From DATELY01 sp035276085 (lineage in GTDB: Bacteria; Pseudomonadota; Gammaproteobacteria; Steroidobacterales; Steroidobacteraceae), in contig DATELY010000003.1 of assembly GCA_035276085.1 (NCBI GenBank), positions 1 through 14,683 of the forward strand: 14,683 nt of DNA, read 5' to 3'. The translations under genes and the position numbers were made by a program. Of this stretch, positions 6,023-13,682 are shown in pieces. The notes beneath the pieces were generated by a model. That model ran no database searches, had not been told where the DNA came from, and saw only the letters and a program-made list of their open reading frames with translations. The first letter of the stretch is position 1, and each line of letters starts with the position of its first letter.

Positions 6023-7398
6023 ACCGCTTCCAACTCAGCGAGCTCGCACGCATCGGCCAGGGCCAGCTCAAGGGCGGCGACATCGAGTTCACCGCCGTCT
6101 CCACCGATACGCGCACGCTCGGACCCGGCGCGTTGTTCGTCGCGCTGAAAGGGCCGAACTTCGACGGCCACCAGTTCGTCGCGATGGCGAAGGACAAGGG
6201 AGCAGTGGCAGCGCTCGTCGATCACGAGCTGGCCGTCGATGTGCCGCAGGTCGTTGCGGCGGATCCGCTCGCCGCGCTCTCGGAATTCGCGCGCGACTGG
6301 CGTTCACGCTTTTCGTTCCCGGTGATCGGCATCACGGGCAGCAACGGCAAGACGACGACGAAAGAGATCGCCGCGGCCATTCTCACGCCGCTGGGTCCGA
6401 CGCTGGTGACGCGCGGCAACTTGAACAATCACATCGGTGTGCCGCTGACGTTGCTCGGCCTGGAGCCGACGCATCGATTCGCCGTCATCGAGATGGGCGC
6501 GAATCACTTGCACGAGATCGAACACCTGGCGTCGCTGTCGCAGCCGACGATTGGCCTGGTCACGAACGCCGGCGCGGCACACCTGGAAGGTTTCGGCAGT
6601 CTGGATGGCGTGGCCCAGGGCAAGGGCGAGATGTTCCGCGCGTTGCGTCCCGACGGCACGGCCGTGATCAATGCCGACGATCGCTATCTCGAGTTCTGGC
6701 GCGAGTCGCGCGGTTGCGAGCGAGTGCTCACGTTCGGCCTGGAAGCACCGGCCGACTTCACGGCGCGTGGCGTGCGCAACATCAGCGATGAGAATGGCTT
6801 TCGCTTCGAGTTCGAGCTCGTGACCCCTGCAGGAACGGCTCCTGCCGTATTGCAACTCGCGGGCATGCACAACTTGCGGAATGCATTGGGTGCGGCCGCC
6901 GCTACGTACGCAGCGGGCGCCACCGTGCAGCAGATCGTCCAAGGGCTCGCGAGCATGAAGCCCGTCTCCGGTCGGCTGGAGATGAAGCCTGCGTTGCAGG
7001 GCGCATTCCTCATCGACGATTCCTACAACGCCAATCCGAGCTCGATGAAAGCGGGCATCGATGCGCTGCGCGGCTTCACGGGCGAGCGCTGGATGGTGCT
7101 GGGCGAGATGCGCGAGCTCGGCGTGACCTCCGATGAGCTGCACGCGGAAGTGGGCCGCTACGCGCGTGCTGCCGGCATCGTGCGGCTGTTCGGTGTCGGC
7201 GCCGGCGCGAAGCACGCAACGGATGCATTCGGTAAGGGCGCGCAGTGGTTCGACAGCGTCGAGGCGCTGATCGCAGCGGTGCGTCCCGAGCTCGAGCAGA
7301 ACGTCGCCGTTCTCATCAAAGGCTCGCGCTCGAATCGACTCGAGCGTGTCGCGGCGGCGTTGGCTGCTGTGTCGGCGGCACCCGGGGAGACGCATTGA
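6019..7398 (+). CDS. murF: MurF, UDP-MurNAc-tripeptide:D-Ala-D-Ala ligase
   Basis: MurF completes UDP-MurNAc-pentapeptide by adding D-Ala-D-Ala in the cytoplasm. The 459 residues include the N-terminal substrate domain (VSTDTRTLGPGALFVALKG at about 28-46), P-loop GSNGKTTT at 107-114, the NLNNHIGVPLTLL and AVIEMGANHLHEIEHL stretches of the ATPase domain, and the C-terminal motifs DDSYNANPSSM and GEMRELG. An in-frame GTG at 6001 exists, but the ATG at 6019 overlaps the murE stop (ATGA), has GGAGG 7 nt upstream (6007-6011) and starts as the family does. Unlike its neighbours it does not run into the next gene: its TGA is followed by a 138-nt repeat-containing spacer. The D-Ala-D-Ala ligase gene is not in the window. 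Confidence 0.98.
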   Translation: MNRFQLSELARIGQGQLKGGDIEFTAVSTDTRTLGPGALFVALKGPNFDGHQFVAMAKDKGAVAALVDHELAVDVPQVVAADPLAALSEFARDWRSRFSFPVIGITGSNGKTTTKEIAAAILTPLGPTLVTRGNLNNHIGVPLTLLGLEPTHRFAVIEMGANHLHEIEHLASLSQPTIGLVTNAGAAHLEGFGSLDGVAQGKGEMFRALRPDGTAVINADDRYLEFWRESRGCERVLTFGLEAPADFTARGVRNISDENGFRFEFELVTPAGTAPAVLQLAGMHNLRNALGAAAATYAAGATVQQIVQGLASMKPVSGRLEMKPALQGAFLIDDSYNANPSSMKAGIDALRGFTGERWMVLGEMRELGVTSDELHAEVGRYARAAGIVRLFGVGAGAKHATDAFGKGAQWFDSVEALIAAVRPELEQNVAVLIKGSRSNRLERVAAALAAVSAAPGETH

Positions 7399-7536
7399 TG
7401 GAGATTGGGCGTGAGGCGTGGGACTTGGGGCGTGAGCCAGAGACATCTGGAGCCCACCTTGCCGTTCTTCGTCGGACCCCAGGTCTCAGGCCTCAGGTCT
7501 CAGGTCCATCCTTCACTTAATCGCACTCCAAAGCAC
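7399..7536. repeat. Repeat-rich spacer between murF and mraY with a long imperfect hairpin
   Basis: This is the only sizeable gap in the operon. Arms at 7410-7430 and 7477-7497 are inverted at 17 of 21 positions, or 19 of 21 allowing G-U pairs, enclosing 46 nt. Each side also carries direct repeats: GGGCGTGAG at 7407-7415 and 7428-7436 (period 21), and CAGGTCTCAGG at 7480-7490 and 7494-7504 (period 14). The word content (GGGACTTGGGG, CCCAGGTCTCAGG) differs from both the flanking genes and the palindromes at the window ends. I read it as an inserted or locally expanded repeat. The murF/mraY frame stays open through it. No promoter or terminator is evident. Confidence 0.8.
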
Positions 7537-8619
7537 GTGCTCTACCTACTCACACAAAAACTCACGCCGCTGTACTCGGCCTTCAATGTCTTCGGCTATC
7601 TCACGCTGCGTGCGATTCTGGCTGCGCTGACGGCATTGCTCATTTCATTCGTGGTCGGTCCCTGGATGATCCGCACGTTCGCGGAAAAGCAGATCGGCCA
7701 GCGTGTGCGCAACGACGGGCCGAAGTCGCACTTGCCCAAGGCCGGTACACCGACGATGGGCGGCGCGCTGATTCTGGTCGCCATTGGCCTGAGCACGCTG
7801 TCGTGGGCCGATCTGCGCAATCGTTTCGTGTGGATCACGCTGCTCGTCACGCTGGCGTTCGGCTTGATCGGTTTCTGGGACGATTACTTGAAGCTGGTCA
7901 TCGGCAACAGCCGCGGACTCATCGCGCGTTACAAGTATTTCTGGCAGTCGGTCGCCGGTCTCGGCTGCGCGTTCGCGTTGTACTTCACGGCGCAGACGCC
8001 GTCAGAGATCGAGTTGTACGTTCCATTCTTCAAGTCCGTCGCGATTCCCTTAGGGCTTGGCTACATCTTCATCGCGTACTTCGTCGTCGTCGGTTCGAGC
8101 AATGCGGTCAATCTGACGGACGGGCTCGACGGACTCGCGATCATGCCGGCCGTGCTCGTGGGCGGCGCGCTGGGTGTGTTTGCTTACGCGACCGGCAACA
8201 TCAAGTTCTCCGAATACCTCGGCTTGCCCTACATCGCCGGTGCAGGCGAATTGCTCGTGTTCTGCGCGACGATCGTCGGCGCGGGGCTGGGCTTCCTCTG
8301 GTTCAACACGTATCCCGCGTCCGTCTTCATGGGCGACATCGGCGCGCTCGCGCTCGGTGCTGCGCTGGGTGTCGTCGGCGTCATCGTCCGCCAGGAGATC
8401 GTGCTGTTCATCATGGGCGGCATCTTCGTGATCGAAACCGTGTCCGTGATGCTGCAGGTCGCCTCGTTCAAGCTGACGGGCAAACGCATCTTCCGCATGG
8501 CGCCGATCCATCATCACTATGAGCTCAAGGGGTGGCCGGAGCCGAAGGTGATCGTGCGCTTCTGGATCATCTCCGTGATCCTCGTGCTCATCGGTCTTGC
8601 GACGTTGAAGGTGCGCTGA
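7537..8619 (+). CDS. mraY: MraY, phospho-MurNAc-pentapeptide translocase (lipid I synthase)
   Basis: An integral membrane enzyme that transfers phospho-MurNAc-pentapeptide from UDP to undecaprenyl phosphate, giving lipid I. Starting at GTG 7537 the protein has 360 residues, exactly the E. coli length, with catalytic and conserved residues at the same numbers: D115-D116 in FWDDY and D267 in MGDIG. NLTDGLDGLA, the VRNDGP...GTPTMGG stretch and the IHHHYELKGWPEP loop are present, with about ten hydrophobic helices. The frame is open back to the murF stop, with possible starts at TTG 7405 and GTG 7411. Those would add about 42-44 low-complexity residues encoded by the repeat and are unlikely in the functional protein. 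GTG 7537 has no visible Shine-Dalgarno. The stop overlaps murD as TGATG. Confidence 0.97.
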   Translation: MLYLLTQKLTPLYSAFNVFGYLTLRAILAALTALLISFVVGPWMIRTFAEKQIGQRVRNDGPKSHLPKAGTPTMGGALILVAIGLSTLSWADLRNRFVWITLLVTLAFGLIGFWDDYLKLVIGNSRGLIARYKYFWQSVAGLGCAFALYFTAQTPSEIELYVPFFKSVAIPLGLGYIFIAYFVVVGSSNAVNLTDGLDGLAIMPAVLVGGALGVFAYATGNIKFSEYLGLPYIAGAGELLVFCATIVGAGLGFLWFNTYPASVFMGDIGALALGAALGVVGVIVRQEIVLFIMGGIFVIETVSVMLQVASFKLTGKRIFRMAPIHHHYELKGWPEPKVIVRFWIISVILVLIGLATLKVR

Positions 8620-9977
8620 TGGCCGCTGCCGCCCGCACAGCTCAAACCCGTACTCGTGCCCAGACCGTGATCGTCGGGCTCGGCCGTACGGGTTTGTCGT
8701 GCGCGCGGTACCTGGCGCGCCGTGGTGAAGCGTTTGCTGTGACGGATAGTCGTCGCGAGCCGCCTGAGCTGAAGCATCTGCATGAGCTCGCGCCGCAAGC
8801 ACCTGTGCACGTCGGCGGCTTCGATACGACGTTGCTCGAGGGTGCCGCGCTCGTCATTGCCTCACCGGGTGTGTCGTTGCGCGAACCGTTCCTGGTGGAG
8901 GCCGCGCGCCGGAGTATTCCGATCGTCGGTGACATCGAGCTGTTTGCACGCAACGCGACAGCGCCCATTGCGGCCATCACCGGCACGAATGGCAAGAGCA
9001 CGGTGACCACGCTCGTGGCGCTCATGGCGCAGGAAGCAGGGCGCAAGACCTTGGCGGGCGGCAATCTCGGTCGTCCGGCGCTCGAGCTATTCAATGAGCC
9101 TGCGCCGGAGCTGTACGTGCTCGAGCTTTCGAGCTTCCAGCTGGAAACGACGCAGTCATTGCGCTGTGCCTCGGCCGCCGTCCTGAACGTGACGTCGGAT
9201 CACATGGATCGCTACGCCGACATGAATGAATACGCGGCCGCCAAGGCGCGCATCTTCGCGGGTGCTGCGGTCGCGGTGACGACGCTCGATGATCCCTACG
9301 TGCGCGCGATGTCGACTCGCGATGCGCGCAAGCTGACCTTCAGTCTCGAGCCCGAGCGCGGCGCCGATTACAGCGCGCAACGCGAAGGCGGCGAGCTCGT
9401 GCTGATGCGCGGTGTACAGCGCATCGCCGCGATGAGCGAGCTGAAGCTGGCCGGTGCACACAACGCCGCGAACGCACTGGCGGCACTGGCCATGTGCGAA
9501 GGCCTGGGACTGCCGCTCGCCCCGTGCGTGCGCGCGTTGAAAGCGTTCGTGGGCCTGCCGCATCGCTCGCAGTGGGTGGCCGATATCGCCGGCGTGCGCT
9601 ACGTGGACGATTCGAAAGGGACCAACGTCGGCGCCACGCTCGCAGCAGTCGCGGGGATGGATGGACCGCTCGTGCTGATTGCCGGTGGACAAGGCAAAGG
9701 CCAGGACTTCACACCGCTGGCCGACGCCTTCCGTCACAAGGTGCGTGAAGTGATCCTGATCGGACAGGACGCTCCCGCCATCGACGCCGTGTTGACCGAC
9801 GTATGCCAGACGGAACGCGCGTCCGATATGGAGCATGCGGTGCACCTCGCATCGCAGGTGGCGCGTCCGGGCGATACCGTTCTGCTCTCGCCCGCGTGCG
9901 CGAGTCTCGACATGTTTCGGGACTATGCGCATCGTGGCGATGTCTTCGCGGCGGCCGTGCGGAGGTTGGCGTCGTGA
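8619..9977 (+). CDS. murD: MurD, UDP-MurNAc-L-alanine:D-glutamate ligase
   Basis: MurD adds D-glutamate as the second stem residue in the cytoplasm. The 452 residues (438 in E. coli) start with a Rossmann-like UDP-binding domain (TVIVGLGRTGLSCARYLARRG at about 16-36, then AVTDSR). The central ATPase domain has P-loop GTNGKST at 122-128, then GGNLGRPALEL, and ELSSFQLETT. The C-terminal domain contains DDSKGTNVGAT and LIAGGQGKG, and ends with LLSPACASLDMFRDYAHRG, a MurD hallmark. The frame extends upstream inside mraY. ATG 8619 was chosen for the one-base overlap with the mraY stop and GAAGG at 8607-8611. The roughly 15-residue basic N-terminal lead (RTAQTRTRAQ) is longer than in E. coli. It overlaps ftsW by GTGA. 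Confidence 0.98.
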   Translation: MAAAARTAQTRTRAQTVIVGLGRTGLSCARYLARRGEAFAVTDSRREPPELKHLHELAPQAPVHVGGFDTTLLEGAALVIASPGVSLREPFLVEAARRSIPIVGDIELFARNATAPIAAITGTNGKSTVTTLVALMAQEAGRKTLAGGNLGRPALELFNEPAPELYVLELSSFQLETTQSLRCASAAVLNVTSDHMDRYADMNEYAAAKARIFAGAAVAVTTLDDPYVRAMSTRDARKLTFSLEPERGADYSAQREGGELVLMRGVQRIAAMSELKLAGAHNAANALAALAMCEGLGLPLAPCVRALKAFVGLPHRSQWVADIAGVRYVDDSKGTNVGATLAAVAGMDGPLVLIAGGQGKGQDFTPLADAFRHKVREVILIGQDAPAIDAVLTDVCQTERASDMEHAVHLASQVARPGDTVLLSPACASLDMFRDYAHRGDVFAAAVRRLAS

Positions 9978-11158
9978 GCACCATCGCGCCCACCTTCGCG
10001 CGCTCGAACGCACGCTCCCGCAGCTGGAAAATCGATCCGGTGTTGCTGCTCGTGAGCGCGGGTCTGCTCTTGTTCGGCCTCATCATGGTGGCCTCGGCAT
10101 CGATCTCGATCGCCGACCGGCACTTGAACGATCCCTTCTACTATCTCGAGCGGCAGACGCTCGGTGTTGCGCTTGGCCTCGTCGCTGCCGTGCTGGCGAT
10201 GGCCGTGCCGATGACGTTCTGGCAGCGGCTGTCGATTCCGTTGCTGATCACGGCGTTCGTGCTGCTGGTCATCGTGCTGGTTCCCGGCATCGGCCACGAA
10301 GTGAACGGCAGCCGCCGCTGGATGCGCCTGGGACTGATGAACTTCCAGGCCTCCGAGCTCGCGCGCGTACTGCTGCTCATGTACCTCGCGAGCTATGTCG
10401 TGCGTCGTCAGGACGAGCTGAAGGAAGACCTGCGCGGCTTCATCAAGCCACTCGGGTTGCTCGTGGGGGCCGCAGGCCTGTTGTTGTTGGAGCCCGACTT
10501 CGGCGCCGCCACGGTGTTGATGGCCACGGGCCTGGGCGTGCTGTTCCTCGCGGGCGTGAAGCTGCGGCACTTCATCGCGCTCGTTGCCGTCGCCGCGGCG
10601 GCCATGGCTGTGATTGCGGTGAGCTCGGCGTATCGCATGAAGCGTCTCACCGCATTCCTCGATCCGTGGGCCGATCCGTTCAACTCGGGCTTTCAGTTGA
10701 CGCAGTCGCTCATTGCAATCGGTCGTGGCGAGTTGTTCGGTGTCGGCCTGGGTTCGAGCGTGCAGAAGCTGTTCTATCTGCCGGAAGCCCACACCGATTT
10801 CGTGTTCGCCGTCCTCGCGGAAGAGCTGGGGCTCGTGGGCATTCTGGTATTGATGGGATTGCTGGTCACGCTCGTGTGGCGCTCGCTGCAGATTGCCCAA
10901 CGCGCAGCCGACGCGGGATTGCCGTTCCAGGCGTATTGCGCCGCGGCGTTCGGCATCTGGGTGGGGATGCAGTCGTTCATCAACATCGGCGTCAACATGG
11001 GCATCCTGCCGACCAAGGGACTGACGCTGCCGCTGCTGTCGTATGGCGGCTCCAGCATGATGGTGACGCTCGGTTGGCTGGGCATCGTGATGCGCGTGCA
11101 TCACGAAGCAAGCTGCGCCGGCCGCTTGGCTGTGTCGCGACGGGAGCGCAGCGAATGA
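9974..11158 (+). CDS. ftsW: FtsW, septal peptidoglycan glycosyltransferase (SEDS family)
   Basis: FtsW polymerises lipid II at the septum with FtsI as partner. The 394-residue protein has a short cytoplasmic N-terminus, about ten hydrophobic helices and the SEDS signatures: NGSRRWMRLG near 109-118, FQASELARV, EPDFGAA, and PEAHTDFVFAVLAEELG with catalytic aspartate D275 (equivalent to D297 of E. coli). The C-terminal helix contains NIGVNMGILPTKGLTLPLLSYGGSS in segments typical of FtsW/RodA. Position between murD and murG indicates FtsW rather than RodA. The start is GTG 9974, overlapping the murD stop as GTGA, with GGAGG at 9961-9965; the frame is open further upstream within murD. Another frame is also open across this gene by base composition and is not a second gene. 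It overlaps murG by ATGA. Confidence 0.97.
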   Translation: MSTIAPTFARSNARSRSWKIDPVLLLVSAGLLLFGLIMVASASISIADRHLNDPFYYLERQTLGVALGLVAAVLAMAVPMTFWQRLSIPLLITAFVLLVIVLVPGIGHEVNGSRRWMRLGLMNFQASELARVLLLMYLASYVVRRQDELKEDLRGFIKPLGLLVGAAGLLLLEPDFGAATVLMATGLGVLFLAGVKLRHFIALVAVAAAAMAVIAVSSAYRMKRLTAFLDPWADPFNSGFQLTQSLIAIGRGELFGVGLGSSVQKLFYLPEAHTDFVFAVLAEELGLVGILVLMGLLVTLVWRSLQIAQRAADAGLPFQAYCAAAFGIWVGMQSFINIGVNMGILPTKGLTLPLLSYGGSSMMVTLGWLGIVMRVHHEASCAGRLAVSRRERSE

Positions 11159-12246
11159 GCGCGCCTGTCGTACTCATCATGGCTGGCGGCACCGGCGGGC
11201 ACGTGTTCCCTGCATTGGCTGCAGCGCGCGTGTTACGCGAGCGTGGCTTCGAGCCCGTGTGGCTCGGTACGCGGCGTGGACTGGAAGCGAAGCTGGTGCC
11301 GCCGCATCAGATTCCGATCGAATGGGTGAGTGTGAGCGGCCTGCGCGGTAAAGGCATTGCGACCTGGTTCACCGCGCCGTTCAAGCTCGCACAAGCCGTG
11401 CGCCAGGCGCTGGCTGTCATGCGTCGGCGCAATCCGGTCGTCGTGCTCGGCGCGGGGGGGTTCGTCTCGGGTCCTGGCGGTCTGGCCGCGTGGCTGACGC
11501 GGCGTCCGCTCGTGATCCATGAGCAGAACGCGATCGCAGGCATGACGAACCGCCTGCTGGCGAAATTTGCGCAGCGCGTGCTCGAAGCGTTTCCCAAGAG
11601 TTTTCCTGGGCGTGTGAAAGCGGACACCGTCGGCAATCCGGTGCGCCGTGAGATCGTGAAGATCGCGCCGCCAGAAGCGCGCTATGCGGAACGCCAAGGT
11701 CCATTGCGTGTGCTCATCGTCGGCGGCAGCCAGGGCGCCGCGCGTTTGAATGCCGTCGTGCCGGAAGCGCTGGCACTCATCGAACCCGCGTTGCGTCCTC
11801 AGGTCGTGCATCAAGCCGGTGAGCGCCATGTGGAGGCCGCACGTGCAGCGTATGCGCGGCATGGCGTGCAGGGTGAAGTGAGCGCGTTCATCGATGACAT
11901 GGCGGCTGCCTACGCGGCTGCCGATCTCGTCATTTGTCGCTCCGGCGCACTGACGGTGTCGGAAATCGCGGCCGCGGGATTGCCGGCGATCTTCGTGCCG
12001 TTCCCGGCAGCCGTCGACGATCACCAGACGCACAACGCGCGCTTCCTCGTGAATGGCGGTGCGGCGGTGCTGATCCAGGAACGAGATCTCACTGCGGAGC
12101 GCCTGGCCAAGGAATTGCAAACGCTCCTGTCGGGGGGGCGCTCGCGATTGCAGTTGATGGCGATCGCAGCGCGCGCGCACGCAATCACCGATGCGGATGT
12201 GCGGCTTGCCGAGGCATGTGTCGCCGTCGCCGGAGGTGCGCGATGA
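11155..12246 (+). CDS. murG: MurG, UDP-GlcNAc:lipid I N-acetylglucosaminyltransferase (lipid II synthase)
   Basis: A GT-B fold, peripheral inner-membrane enzyme that adds GlcNAc to lipid I, yielding lipid II, the substrate flipped for FtsW. The 363 residues (355 in E. coli) contain the N-terminal glycine loop GGTGGH at 11-16, GAGGFVSGPGG near 100-110, HEQNAIAGMTNR near 122, the second glycine loop GGSQGAARLN near 189, and the donor-site motif CRSGALTVSEIAAAGLPAI with E270. The frame is open far upstream through ftsW, but ATG 11155 overlaps the ftsW stop as ATGA and has GGGAG at 11142-11146. Two runs of seven G (11454-11460, 12132-12138) lie inside the gene. It overlaps murC by ATGA. Confidence 0.98.
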   Translation: MSAPVVLIMAGGTGGHVFPALAAARVLRERGFEPVWLGTRRGLEAKLVPPHQIPIEWVSVSGLRGKGIATWFTAPFKLAQAVRQALAVMRRRNPVVVLGAGGFVSGPGGLAAWLTRRPLVIHEQNAIAGMTNRLLAKFAQRVLEAFPKSFPGRVKADTVGNPVRREIVKIAPPEARYAERQGPLRVLIVGGSQGAARLNAVVPEALALIEPALRPQVVHQAGERHVEAARAAYARHGVQGEVSAFIDDMAAAYAAADLVICRSGALTVSEIAAAGLPAIFVPFPAAVDDHQTHNARFLVNGGAAVLIQERDLTAERLAKELQTLLSGGRSRLQLMAIAARAHAITDADVRLAEACVAVAGGAR

Positions 12247-13682
12247 ACGACCGCATGCGTCGCATCCATCGCATCCACTTCGTCGGCATCGGCGGCGTCG
12301 GCATGGCCGGCATTGCCGAAGTGCTGCTCAATCTGGGCTACGAAGTGCAGGGCAGCGACATCAAGGCGGGCGGCGCAACGCAGCGACTGGAGTCGCTGGG
12401 TGCGACCGTGTTCATCGGTCATGCCGCTCAGAATGTCGCCGGCGCGGACGTCGTGGTCGTTTCGAGTGCCGTCGCGAACGACAACCCTGAAGTGCTCGAA
12501 GCACAAGCGCATCGCGTCCCGATCGTCCAGCGCGCGCAGATGCTGGCCGAGTTGATGCGCTTCCGCTATGCGATTGCGGTGGCCGGTACGCACGGCAAGA
12601 CCACGACGACCAGCATGGTCGCGAGCTTGCTGGCTGAAGGCGGCCTCGATCCGACGTTCGTGATTGGCGGTCGCTTGAAGAGCGCCGGGAGCAACGCGCG
12701 CCTGGGCACTGGCCGCTATCTCGTCGCCGAAGCGGACGAGAGCGACGCCTCGTTCATGCACTTGCAACCGATGATCGCGATCGTGACCAATGTGGACAAC
12801 GATCATCTCGGCACACACGAAGGCGATTTCGAGCGGCTGAAGCAAAGCTTCGTCGACTTCCTGCAGAACCTGCCGTTCTACGGCTTGGCTGTGATCTGCG
12901 CGGACGATGCTGTCGCGATGAGCCTCGTGCCGCGGATCGGTCGCCCCGTGCTCACGTACGGAGTTGCAGAGGGCGCCGATGTGCGCGCGACGAACATTCA
13001 ACGTGAAGGCCTGCAGACCGTGTTCGACGTGCAGCGGCCGCAGCACGCTCCGCTGCAAGTGCGCCTGAACCTGCCCGGCCATCACAACGTGTTGAACTCG
13101 CTGGCTGCCATCGCCGTCGCAACCGAGTTGTCGGTCGGTGACGCCGCCATTCGAACGGCGTTGTTGCAGTTCCAAGGCATCGACCGGCGGTTGCAGCAGT
13201 ACGGCGATGTCGACACGCCCGCGGGCCGCGTCTCGCTGATCGACGACTACGGCCACCATCCGACCGAGATTGCCGCAACGCTGGAAGCAGTTCGCCAGGG
13301 TTGGCCGCGACGTCGGCTGGTGCTGGTGTTCCAGCCGCATCGCTACTCGCGTACCCGCGATCTGCTCGATGATTTCGCCCGCGTGCTGGCGAGTGTCGAT
13401 GCACTGGTCGTGACCGAGGTGTATGCGGCGGGCGAAGCGCCGATCGCCGGTGCGGACAGTCGTGCGATCTGTCGTGCGATTCGCTCTTACGGCGCCGTCG
13501 AGCCGGTTTACGTTGCGGGCGTCGAACAGCTGCCGGAGGCACTGGCCCGCATCATTCGCGATGGCGATGTCATCGTGACGATGGGCGCGGGCAGTATCGG
13601 TGCGAAAGCCGCGGAATTGCCGCAGGCGCTGCGTTCTTTGCGTGCGCCGTTGCCGAATACATCGGGAGGTCAGCCGCTATGA
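12243..13682 (+). CDS. murC: MurC, UDP-MurNAc:L-alanine ligase
   Basis: MurC attaches L-alanine, the first stem residue, to UDP-MurNAc made by MurB. The 479 residues (491 in E. coli) start with the Rossmann motif IHFVGIGGVGMAGIAEVL. The ATPase domain has P-loop GTHGKTTTT starting at residue 115, EADESDASF at 163-171 and TNVDNDHL. The C-terminal domain carries DDYGHHPTEI (YGHHPTEI at 336-343) and VFQPHRYSRTRDL, both MurC-specific. The ATG overlaps the murG stop as ATGA and has GGAGG at 12232-12236, six bases upstream, the strongest ribosome binding site in the operon. It overlaps murB by ATGA. Substrate and product link it directly to that neighbour. Confidence 0.98.
   Translation: MNDRMRRIHRIHFVGIGGVGMAGIAEVLLNLGYEVQGSDIKAGGATQRLESLGATVFIGHAAQNVAGADVVVVSSAVANDNPEVLEAQAHRVPIVQRAQMLAELMRFRYAIAVAGTHGKTTTTSMVASLLAEGGLDPTFVIGGRLKSAGSNARLGTGRYLVAEADESDASFMHLQPMIAIVTNVDNDHLGTHEGDFERLKQSFVDFLQNLPFYGLAVICADDAVAMSLVPRIGRPVLTYGVAEGADVRATNIQREGLQTVFDVQRPQHAPLQVRLNLPGHHNVLNSLAAIAVATELSVGDAAIRTALLQFQGIDRRLQQYGDVDTPAGRVSLIDDYGHHPTEIAATLEAVRQGWPRRRLVLVFQPHRYSRTRDLLDDFARVLASVDALVVTEVYAAGEAPIAGADSRAICRAIRSYGAVEPVYVAGVEQLPEALARIIRDGDVIVTMGAGSIGAKAAELPQALRSLRAPLPNTSGGQPL

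Noticed and set aside
9835..12246. A single 803-codon open frame that includes murG and reads through ftsW in another frame
   Set aside because: Only the part from ATG 11155 shows family motifs. The upstream part is arginine- and alanine-rich, typical of an alternative frame in GC-rich DNA, and overlaps all of ftsW.
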